Source: Desulfobacteraceae bacterium
GTDB taxonomy: Bacteria > Desulfobacterota > Desulfobacteria > Desulfobacterales > UBA11574
Assembly: GCA_002868985.1 (NCBI GenBank)
Contig: PKTV01000299.1
Span: 1-8,491, forward strand
Direction of reading: 5' to 3'
Length of the DNA: 8,491 nt
The notes under the pieces were generated by a model, which was not told where the DNA came from, did not search any database, and saw only the letters and a program-made list of their open reading frames with translations. How positions within the stretch are numbered: position 1 is the first letter of the stretch; each line of letters opens with the position of its first letter. Positions 1-5,792 of this stretch are shown here, piece by piece. Position numbers and translations under genes: made by a program.

Positions 1-28
1 GGTTCAAAGGGTCAGGGTTCAAGGGTTA
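1..28. repeat. Short degenerate heptamer array
   Basis: Four successive 7-mers can be read: GGTTCAA, AGGGTCA, GGGTTCA, AGGGTTA. The shared pattern is roughly RGGGTYA. The array starts at the window edge, so its true length is unknown. It is non-coding. Heptamer-phased degenerate repeats recur upstream of the DnaE gene at 2379-2413, so this may be a habit of the genome and not a one-off. Confidence 0.5.
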
Positions 29-38
29 TAATATATGA

Positions 39-172
39 ACAGAAGGTCGGAAGGTGAGAAAGTGAGAAGATTAGAAGATGAGAAGGAAAGAGGAATTAGG
101 AGCCAGAGGTCGGAAGACAGAGGACGGATGGGGCAGGACGAAGGGCGAGGGAAGATGGACGAAAGGCCGAAG
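39..172. repeat. Octamer-phased, purine-rich low-complexity tract
   Basis: From 39 to 94 the sequence falls into seven 8-mers close to TGAGAAGR (ACAGAAGG, TCGGAAGG, TGAGAAAG, TGAGAAGA, TTAGAAGA, TGAGAAGG, AAAGAGGA). The purine excess then continues without clear phase to about 172. By hand count about 110 of 134 bases (82%) are A or G. The 10-mer AGGTCGGAAG occurs exactly at 44-53 and again at 107-116. A pyrimidine-rich run at about 204-216 could pair with parts of it. An open frame crosses the region (35-334), but its Arg/Glu/Lys-rich product merely reflects the repeat, so I do not call a gene. Confidence 0.55.
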
Positions 173-256
173 TGTTCTGTCGTCCCTCATCATAGCGAAG
201 CGGTCTTCCTTCTTCCATCGGCTCTTTCTGGCCTCAAACCTAAAGCGAAGCGCTCC

Positions 257-286
257 TTTAACCTAACGCCGCCGCAGGCGTATATA
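257..286 (+). promoter_or_regulatory. Weak candidate sigma70 promoter for the DUF72 gene
   Basis: TTTAAC (257-262) and TATATA (281-286) are 18 bp apart and sit just upstream of the first gene, which would give a leader of about 20 nt. The -35 matches consensus at only 3 of 6 bases and the -10 at 4 of 6. A small hairpin, ACGCC (266-270) with GGCGT (277-281), lies between and partly over the elements. Position and spacing are reasonable, but the sequence match is poor. Confidence 0.25.
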
Positions 287-304
287 CCGAAATCCTTTGG
301 GTCC

Positions 305-308
305 GGAG
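305..308 (+). promoter_or_regulatory. Ribosome binding site that sets the DUF72 start
   Basis: GGAG lies 6 nt before the ATG at 315. This favours the ATG over the in-frame TTG at 297, which has no comparable site and would only add six residues not expected in the family. Confidence 0.6.
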
Positions 309-314
309 CAACAT

Positions 315-1160
315 ATGACGACAATAACCGCTAAAGAACAAAAAGATCATAGAACCTGCCAATTGTATGTGGGCACAAGTGGCTTTTCCTACGCAGAATG
401 GGTTGACGCCGGATTTTATCCCTCTGGCACAAAATCGGGAAAGATGTTACAGCGATATGCTCGGTGCTTTTTGATTACCGAACTCAATTATACCTGGTAT
501 CAGATGCCCAAAGCCGAAGCCATTGAACGCCAGCGCCAACAAGTTTCTCAAGAGTTTTTGTTCGCTGCCAAGTTAACACGCACCCTGACCCATGAAATCG
601 ACCAGCAGCAATGGCGTGATCAGGCGGTTCTCTATAGAGAGGGTGTCGTTCCACTCGTTCAGGCCGGACAGCTCGTCGCTGTTTTGATCCAGCTTCCCCC
701 CTCGTTCCTCCGCACAACATCGAACCGAAAATACCTGGCAGGTTTGCTCGACAAGCTTCATGGTTTGCCTCTGGCAATTGAGTTCCGACATCGTTCTTGG
801 GCCAGCGACCGTGTGTTTTCTGAATTGGAACGCCGTCAGGTGACGCTGGTGGGTGTCGATGCACCGGATTTGCCGAACCTGTTTCCGGTTTTGGACGTGG
901 TCACCAACCCGGATCTGTTTTATGTGCGTTTTCACGGCCGAAATGCCAAGGGTTGGCGTTCGGGGAATATGCAGCTTCAGTTTGATTACAGCTATTCGGA
1001 CGATGAACTTTATGCGTGGATTGAAAACAAGATTGAACCCATGAGCGGCCGGGCGCGTAAAGGTGTCATCTTTTTTAACAATCATGTTCGGGCTCAGGCA
1101 CCGGAGAATGCCCAAAGAATGACAACGTTGTTGAAGGAGCGAGGCTTGATGGTGGCCTGA
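315..1160 (+). CDS. DUF72 domain-containing protein (YecE/COG1801 family)
   Basis: This 281-residue protein carries the hallmarks of the DUF72 family across its full length. They are GTSGFSYAEW near residues 20-29, the ELNYTWY strand at 56-62, AAKLTR at 84-89, AIEFRHRSW at 154-162, YVRFHGR at 203-209 and the closing FFNNHVRAQAPENAQRM at 253-269. The family is known to form a TIM-barrel fold; its biochemical activity is not established. There is no signal peptide or membrane segment, so it should be cytoplasmic. Length is normal and nothing appears missing. It ends one base before the start of a Y-family polymerase homologue, so the two genes are almost certainly co-transcribed and probably translationally coupled. 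That position suggests, but does not prove, an accessory role in translesion synthesis, perhaps where other bacteria carry imuA. The family assignment is secure; the role is inference. Confidence 0.93.
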   Translation: MTTITAKEQKDHRTCQLYVGTSGFSYAEWVDAGFYPSGTKSGKMLQRYARCFLITELNYTWYQMPKAEAIERQRQQVSQEFLFAAKLTRTLTHEIDQQQWRDQAVLYREGVVPLVQAGQLVAVLIQLPPSFLRTTSNRKYLAGLLDKLHGLPLAIEFRHRSWASDRVFSELERRQVTLVGVDAPDLPNLFPVLDVVTNPDLFYVRFHGRNAKGWRSGNMQLQFDYSYSDDELYAWIENKIEPMSGRARKGVIFFNNHVRAQAPENAQRMTTLLKERGLMVA

Positions 1161-1161
1161 T

Positions 1162-2235
1162 ATGCGCGAACGCTCCATCATCCATATCAATGTGGCTGAT
1201 TTTGCCGTGGCCGTGGAGCGACTTGTGGATCGACGTCTGAAGGAACGTTCGGTGATCATCGCCCACGATACCGCAATACGGGCAACAGTATATGACATGA
1301 GTGAAGAGGCTTATCAAAATGGTGTCCGTAAAGGAATGGCCCTGCGACGGGCACTTCGTTATTGTCGGGATACTGTTGTGCTGCCGCTTCACCCTTTCCG
1401 TTACGAACGTGCAATGGTTCAGCTTTTAAAATGTGCATTGCCCTATTCACCGTTGATCGAAAAAAGCGACCACGATGGGCATTTGTTCGTAGATGTCACC
1501 GGAACAGGGAGACTTTTCGGTCCGCCGCCTGACATCGCATGGCGCATCCGAAAGGCGATTCGCGCCAATATGGGCTTTGATCCGATCTGGTCGGTTGCCT
1601 CCAACAAGCTGGTGGCCAAAGTGGCGACACGCATGGTCAAACCAGTGGGTGAATATGTTGTCGGGGCAGGTGAGGAAGCGTGTTTTATGAAACCCTTACC
1701 GATTCACCTTGTTCCCGGTATCGAAAGGGAAGACTTGAAATGTTTCCGGGAATTCAATCTGACCCGAACCGGCCATGTGGCCAATCTGTCCATGGGACAA
1801 TTGTATGTAATGTTTGGCAACCGTAGTCACAGTCTTTACAATGCCGTGCGTGGAATTGACCCGTCGCCGGTCTTATCTGTGGGACAGGAACACCCCATGG
1901 TCAGTGTCGACCATACGTTTGGAAACGATACCAACACGGCGACATCCGTGGAAGGTGCATTGTATCGGCTTGTCGAGAAAGCCGGTATTGACCTGCGCAA
2001 ACAACGACTGACGGCAAGACGAATCAGAATTGTCCTCGACTATTCCGACGGGAGGCGGATGACCCGACAGGCCACCGTCGATCCGGCGACGGCCAACGAT
2101 TTTCGTTTATTTGCTGTGGCAAAGAGAGTTCTTGAAAGGGCCTGGAAGCGCCGCGTACGTATCCGTCATATGCGTTTGACTTGCCATCGCCTGACCTATC
2201 CCCCGGCACAAATGGCGCTTTTTAGCGAACACTAA
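1162..2235 (+). CDS. Catalytically degenerate Y-family DNA polymerase (ImuB/DinB-like)
   Basis: The 357-residue product has Y-family architecture: palm/fingers at about 1-165 (including SVASNKLVAKVATRMVKPVG at 144-163), a thumb/HhH region at about 180-235, and a little finger at about 240-345. The polymerase acids are gone. The usual DMD motif reads N10-V11-A12, the usual DE pair before the LDVT-type strand reads G106-H107, and the steric-gate position appears to be Ala15. Loss of these residues is the known signature of ImuB, a non-catalytic mutasome subunit that recruits DnaE2 to the beta clamp. A clamp-binding pentapeptide QMALF sits at 350-354, three residues from the stop. The ATG lies one base after the DUF72 stop, with only a weak GGTGG upstream, so translational coupling is likely. 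The protein is shorter than typical ImuB (around 500 residues) and close to Pol IV in length. The TAA at 2233 may be premature, since the same frame continues as a Y-family-like tail. An active DinB is unlikely given the missing residues. Confidence 0.88.
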   Translation: MRERSIIHINVADFAVAVERLVDRRLKERSVIIAHDTAIRATVYDMSEEAYQNGVRKGMALRRALRYCRDTVVLPLHPFRYERAMVQLLKCALPYSPLIEKSDHDGHLFVDVTGTGRLFGPPPDIAWRIRKAIRANMGFDPIWSVASNKLVAKVATRMVKPVGEYVVGAGEEACFMKPLPIHLVPGIEREDLKCFREFNLTRTGHVANLSMGQLYVMFGNRSHSLYNAVRGIDPSPVLSVGQEHPMVSVDHTFGNDTNTATSVEGALYRLVEKAGIDLRKQRLTARRIRIVLDYSDGRRMTRQATVDPATANDFRLFAVAKRVLERAWKRRVRIRHMRLTCHRLTYPPAQMALFSEH

Positions 2236-2331
2236 CAAGAAAAAAGGAAAAGCGACAATCTGATTTTTGCCCTTGATTCCATCCGCCGTCGCTACGGATT
2301 CAATGCCATTCGTGTGGGAAGAACCCTTTAG
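2236..2331 (+). pseudogene. In-frame orphan C-terminal tail of the Y-family gene
   Basis: Directly after the TAA at 2233-2235 the same frame stays open for 31 codons, to a TAG at 2329-2331. It begins QEKRKSDN and ends LDSIRRRYGFNAIRVGRTL. From memory, Y-family polymerases often end in a segment of this shape (a short amphipathic helix, then R-[YF]-G, then an Ile-Arg strand), so this looks like the natural end of the upstream protein cut off by one stop codon. Restoring a sense codon would give a 389-residue product. An open run of 31 codons is not strong evidence by itself (about a 22% chance at random); the case rests on frame identity and the residue pattern. It could be a real nonsense mutation, a sequencing error, rare readthrough, or coincidence. 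Confidence 0.55.
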
Positions 2332-2348
2332 CCGCATGTAAAAATATC

Positions 2349-2389
2349 CAATATCCAATCTTTTATAGACACTTGAAGATTGGATATTG
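2349..2389. terminator. Perfect 14-bp hairpin downstream of the Y-family gene
   Basis: The left arm CAATATCCAATCTT (2349-2362) is exactly complementary to AAGATTGGATATTG (2376-2389), with a 13-nt loop. The left arm lies within a small direct repeat, AATATCC twice (2343-2356). The stem is AT-rich and no U-run follows, so it is not a classical intrinsic terminator. It may end or stabilise the DUF72/Y-family transcript, or be a member of a dispersed palindromic repeat family. That it folds is clear; its function is not. Confidence 0.45.
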
Positions 2390-2413
2390 AAAATTCGACA
2401 TTGGACATTAACT
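2379..2413. repeat. Five ATT-phased heptamers
   Basis: The right arm of the hairpin runs straight into five consecutive 7-mers, each starting with ATT: ATTGGAT, ATTGAAA, ATTCGAC, ATTGGAC, ATTAACT. The 7-bp phase is exact, while the last four positions vary. The array overlaps the predicted DnaE promoter and operator, so its repeat nature must be kept in mind when reading those sites. Confidence 0.45.
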
Positions 2414-2429
2414 GTCCGGTAAGTGTAAT
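2401..2429 (+). promoter_or_regulatory. Candidate promoter of the DnaE gene with overlapping palindrome
   Basis: TTGGAC (2401-2406) and TGTAAT (2424-2429) are exactly 17 bp apart. The -10 matches consensus at 5 of 6 bases and the -35 at 3 of 6. Initiation would fall near 2436, giving a leader of about 55 nt. A perfect inverted repeat, GGACA (2403-2407) and TGTCC (2413-2417) with a 5-bp spacer, covers the -35 and the start of the spacer, which is where a repressor such as LexA would block RNA polymerase. I cannot match it to a known LexA box, so the operator reading is a hypothesis. Confidence 0.4.
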
Positions 2430-2490
2430 ACCTTAATTCTGAATTTCATGCTTCAAATTTCCGGTTTGTCCAGGTCAGATAGTACCCATT

Positions 2491-5490
2491 ATGGTTCCTC
2501 TTGCCGTTCATTCGTATTATTCATTGATGTGGGGTACATGTTCTCCGGAGAAGATCTGTGCCGCTGCAAAAAAACGGGGTTATCGTCGTCTTGCGATTAC
2601 GGACACCAACAATTTATACGGCCTGTGGTCCTTTTTAAAGAGTTGTAAGCGCGAGAATATAACTCCGATCGTCGGTGCGGAACTGACGGATTCCGAAACC
2701 GGATACCGAGCTCTTTGTCTTGTAAAAAACGATCAGGGCTACCGTAATCTTTGCCGTATCATTACACGTCGTCATATTGATGCGGTGTTTGACCTAAAAT
2801 CCATTATCCTCACCCATGCCAGAGGACTGGTGATTATCACACAACATCCGGAGCTTTTGACACAGTGGCATGAAGCCGGAATAACGGTTGCAGCGGCGGT
2901 TTCAGGCAAACCGGATGGCACTGCCCTTCGATTGCGGAAGACATCCCGATATCTTGGCCTCCCAATGCTGTTTACGCCTGGAAGTTTTTTTACAGATCCG
3001 GAGGATTTTAAGACACACCGAATGCTGCGGGCCATCGATTTGAACACCTCTCTTTCCCGATTAACGACGGAAGATACAACGTCGCCTGACGCATGGCTGG
3101 CATCGGCATCCGAGTATTCCAGACGTTTTGCCATCTGGCCGGATGTACTTCGAGCCACTGAAGCCATTGCAGAGCAGTTAACATTCACCGGTCCTTGTCA
3201 TGGACTTGTTCTGCCGCCATGGACCGATATACAATCAAACAATGCGGATCGAGCGCTGCGGGATGTTACTTATAAGGGAGCGAGAAAACGGTACGGAGAC
3301 GATCTGTCTAAAACCGTTGTGGATCGCCTGGAGCATGAGCTTTGTATCATTAAAAAGATGGGATTTTCATCATATTTTCTTGTGGTTCGGGATATCGTCT
3401 CTCGCAGCCCGCGTATTTGCGGCCGGGGAAGCGGTGCGGCATCTTTGGTAGCTTACAGTCTGGGAATTACCAATGTCTGTCCCATCAAACACAACTTGTA
3501 TTTCGAGCGGTTTCTGAACCCTGGGCGTTCAGATTCACCTGATATCGATATCGATTTTGCCTGGGATGAACGGGACAAAGTTTTGCAGTCCGTATTGGAG
3601 CAATATAAAGGTCACGCCGCGCTGATCTGTAATCATGTCACTTTTCGACCGCGCATGGCGATACGGGAGGTGGCCAAGGTCTTCGGGCTTACCGAACGAG
3701 AGATCGGCCGTGTCAGCAAGCGTCTTCCATGGTTCTGGCGAAAGGATCACACGGAAGAAGATTTTTTTCAAAAGCTTAAACAATTGCCCGAACTTTCTGA
3801 ATTTGATTTCCCAAAGCCCTGGCCAAAAATTATTCACGCAGCCCGGGACATCATTGGTATTCCACGCTACATTTCTGTTCATCCGGGTGGTGTGGTGGTC
3901 ACCCCTGAGCCCATAGACAATTATGTTCCTGTTGAACTTGCCCCCAAAGGTGTTCCGGTTATTCAGTGGGAAAAAGATGCTGCAGAAGAGAGCGGCCTGG
4001 TCAAAATCGACCTTCTCGGTAATCGAAGCCTGGCGGTTATCCGGGATGCCATTGCAAATCTTCGGAATAACAATACGGTATTTGACGAGCACTTCTGGAA
4101 GCCGGAAGATGATAGCGCTACACAGGCCAATGTGGCAAAAGGGAATACCATGGGCTGCTTTTACATCGAAAGCCCCGCCATGCGAATGTTGCAGAAAAAG
4201 ACAAAGGTCGGCGATTTTGAACATCTGGTGATCAACAGCAGTATTATACGGCCGGCGGCCAATGAGTTTATCCGTGAATACGTTCGTCGCCTACGTGGCG
4301 GTAGATGGGAGCCGATTCATCCCTTACTTTCGGATGTGCTTGAGGAAACCTATGGAATCATGGTCTACCAAGAGTATGTTTCCAAAACCGCTGTGGCGCT
4401 GGCCGGATTTTCACATGCTGACGCTGATGGCCTTCGCAAGATCATGTCCAAGAAAGATAAAATCCGAAAATTGGACGATTATCAAGTACGTTTCACTGCA
4501 GGCGCACAAGCAAAGGGGGTTCGTAACGATCAGATTGCGGCCATCTGGAATATGATGATGAGTTTCAGCGGTTATTCATTTTGCAAGCCTCATAGTGCAA
4601 GCTATGCCCGCGTCTCTTTCCAGGCAGCCTATCTGAAGACCCATTATCCCGCAGAGTTCATGGCCGCGGTCATCAGCAATCAGGGCGGTTTTTACAGCAC
4701 CTTTGCTTACGTGTCGGAAGCACGCCGCATGGGTGTGGAAATTTTATCCCCTGACGTAAACAACAGCGATATCCTTTGGAAAGGCAGCGCGGAAACCATT
4801 CGGGTGGGATTGTCGTCCGTAAAGAATGTAAGTTCAGAAACATGTAAACGTATTGTTTCAGAGCGTAAAGAAAAACCTTATAACGACATCGTTGATTTCC
4901 TTGATCGAATTCAGCCGGCCAGCCCTGAAGCCCGTTCTCTGATTAACGCTGGTGCTTTTGATTTGCTTTATCCAAAAGAGAATCGCGCTGCCCTGTTATG
5001 GGAGCTGGCCTGCTGGAAAAAATTCAGATCAAATCGATATGGGGCAGGGGATTTGTTTAATGAAAGGATGGCAGCGGCAAAACCGGCGTTCCCGCCGGAA
5101 AAGAAAAGAGCGCGTTTGCGGCAAGAATTTTCAGCCCTGGGTTTTTTGTGCGATCGGCATCCCATGATGTTATACGCCGATACGTTAAAGAAACTAAAAA
5201 CTGTCAAAGCTATGGACTTGTATCGCTTCATCGGTCGTCATGTTCGCATTGCCGGTCTGTTGATTACCGCAAAAGTTGTGTATACCAAGCATGGTGATCC
5301 CATGGAATTTCTGACTTTTGAAGATGACACCGGGCTGATTGAAACGATCTTTTTCCCCAAAGCCTACCGCCGTTTCTGTACCATCCTGGATCGAAGCCGT
5401 CCCTTTATCCTCCATGGGAAGGTTGAAGAAGACTTTGGCGCCATCACCATGACCGTAAATCAGGCAGAGGCGTTAGATGTGGCGGACTGA
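2491..5490 (+). CDS. dnaE2: DNA polymerase III alpha-type polymerase, DnaE2/ImuC-like
   Basis: This 999-residue C-family polymerase would extend DNA from primer ends, here probably across lesions. In order it has a PHP domain (about 1-230), a palm with GRGSGA at 311-316 and the Asp cluster PDIDIDF (D351, D353, D355), the third catalytic Asp in KIDLLG (D507), HPGG at 464-467, FCKPHSASYA in the fingers at 697-706, an HhH region at about 795-825, and a C-terminal OB fold at about 915-995. The polymerase site is therefore intact. Several PHP metal ligands are replaced (P3, A5, T39, and G164/F166 where Asp and His are usual), so proofreading by this domain is unlikely. The usual internal clamp motif reads AGDLF (852-856), without the Gln. 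It is shorter than replicative DnaE (about 1160) and closer to DnaE2. The start gives the expected PHP opening, but no good Shine-Dalgarno is visible. Its neighbour is an inactive Y-family protein, as in imuB-dnaE2 cassettes. The family call is firm; DnaE2 rather than a divergent housekeeping DnaE is inferred from context and motifs. Confidence 0.92.
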   Translation: MVPLAVHSYYSLMWGTCSPEKICAAAKKRGYRRLAITDTNNLYGLWSFLKSCKRENITPIVGAELTDSETGYRALCLVKNDQGYRNLCRIITRRHIDAVFDLKSIILTHARGLVIITQHPELLTQWHEAGITVAAAVSGKPDGTALRLRKTSRYLGLPMLFTPGSFFTDPEDFKTHRMLRAIDLNTSLSRLTTEDTTSPDAWLASASEYSRRFAIWPDVLRATEAIAEQLTFTGPCHGLVLPPWTDIQSNNADRALRDVTYKGARKRYGDDLSKTVVDRLEHELCIIKKMGFSSYFLVVRDIVSRSPRICGRGSGAASLVAYSLGITNVCPIKHNLYFERFLNPGRSDSPDIDIDFAWDERDKVLQSVLEQYKGHAALICNHVTFRPRMAIREVAKVFGLTEREIGRVSKRLPWFWRKDHTEEDFFQKLKQLPELSEFDFPKPWPKIIHAARDIIGIPRYISVHPGGVVVTPEPIDNYVPVELAPKGVPVIQWEKDAAEESGLVKIDLLGNRSLAVIRDAIANLRNNNTVFDEHFWKPEDDSATQANVAKGNTMGCFYIESPAMRMLQKKTKVGDFEHLVINSSIIRPAANEFIREYVRRLRGGRWEPIHPLLSDVLEETYGIMVYQEYVSKTAVALAGFSHADADGLRKIMSKKDKIRKLDDYQVRFTAGAQAKGVRNDQIAAIWNMMMSFSGYSFCKPHSASYARVSFQAAYLKTHYPAEFMAAVISNQGGFYSTFAYVSEARRMGVEILSPDVNNSDILWKGSAETIRVGLSSVKNVSSETCKRIVSERKEKPYNDIVDFLDRIQPASPEARSLINAGAFDLLYPKENRAALLWELACWKKFRSNRYGAGDLFNERMAAAKPAFPPEKKRARLRQEFSALGFLCDRHPMMLYADTLKKLKTVKAMDLYRFIGRHVRIAGLLITAKVVYTKHGDPMEFLTFEDDTGLIETIFFPKAYRRFCTILDRSRPFILHGKVEEDFGAITMTVNQAEALDVAD

Positions 5491-5538
5491 AATATTTTCC
5501 CCCTGAATCTTGCATTTGAAAGCCTCCGACTCGTTCAA

Positions 5539-5569
5539 AATTCAGGATTAACACACTTTAACCTGAATT
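5539..5569. terminator. Hairpin 1 downstream of the DnaE gene
   Basis: AATTCAGG (5539-5546) pairs exactly with CCTGAATT (5562-5569). After a bulged A, TTAA (5548-5551) pairs with TTAA (5558-5561), leaving the loop CACACT. It begins 48 bp after the stop codon. No T-run follows, so efficient intrinsic termination is doubtful, but it is well placed as a 3' end structure. Confidence 0.45.
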
Positions 5570-5599
5570 GATGAATTTGCATACCGTCGAATTCATCAA
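5568..5599. terminator. Hairpin 2, abutting hairpin 1
   Basis: TTGATGAATT (5568-5577) is perfectly complementary to AATTCATCAA (5590-5599), with a 12-nt loop. It shares two bases with hairpin 1, so the two can stack almost end to end or compete at the junction. No T-run follows directly; the nearest is at 5632-5646. It probably belongs to the transcript end of the polymerase gene. Confidence 0.4.
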
Positions 5600-5735
5600 A
5601 CCCTTGGTGTTTAGTGTTTTGTATGTATCAATTTTTTTAATTTTTTGTCAAAAAATAATTATTAAATTAATTTCAATAGCTTATGATTAAAGTTTCGCAT
5701 CTATTTTTAGGGTGCTCTTTGAAATTATCATTTGC
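5600..5735. other. AT-rich non-coding stretch upstream of the purB promoter
   Basis: No gene is visible here. The stretch has a T7 run (5632-5638), then T6-GTC-A6 (5641-5655) and a run of A/T words to about 5673. Such DNA is expected to be curved or easily melted and could aid the promoter at 5736 as an upstream element. T6-GTC-A6 could form a weak all-AT stem, too weak to call a terminator. No tRNA or other RNA gene was recognised. Confidence 0.35.
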
Positions 5736-5764
5736 TTGACACGTCTACCGCATTATCTTACATT
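5736..5764 (+). promoter_or_regulatory. Sigma70-type promoter upstream of purB
   Basis: A perfect -35 TTGACA (5736-5741) is followed after 17 bp by TACATT (5759-5764), which matches the -10 consensus at 4 of 6 bases. The AT-rich stretch lies just upstream. Transcription would begin near 5771, leaving a leader of about 250 nt that contains the 197-bp inverted-repeat element. It probably drives purB and, through the short gap, recB. Confidence 0.55.
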
Positions 5765-5792
5765 TCTTGTGCAATAAGCATATTTTCATTTT

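Noticed and set aside
27..32. Perfect TATAAT that could be a -10 box
   Set aside because: No acceptable -35 lies 16-18 bp upstream, and the only downstream frame is the low-complexity one.
1..172. CRISPR array
   Set aside because: The repeats are 7-8 bp, degenerate and contiguous, with no spacers.
35..334. Open frame of 99 codons starting in the purine-rich repeat
   Set aside because: Its product is low-complexity Arg/Glu/Lys sequence dictated by the octamer repeat, it has no recognisable domain, and it overlaps the well-supported DUF72 start.
573..1298. 241-codon open frame on the - strand
   Set aside because: It is a shadow across the DUF72 gene and the start of the Y-family gene, both supported by clear family motifs; its product matches nothing I recognise.
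2233..2235. Recoding of the TAA as selenocysteine or pyrrolysine
   Set aside because: Those use TGA and TAG, not TAA. Ordinary nonsense mutation, error or low-level readthrough are the remaining explanations.
3535..4224. 229-codon open frame on the - strand inside the polymerase gene
   Set aside because: It is antisense to conserved catalytic segments of the DnaE-like protein and has no independent support.
5632..5655. Intrinsic terminator made of T7, T6-GTC-A6
   Set aside because: The stem would consist only of A-T pairs with a 3-nt loop, and the U-run precedes the stem instead of following it for + strand transcription.
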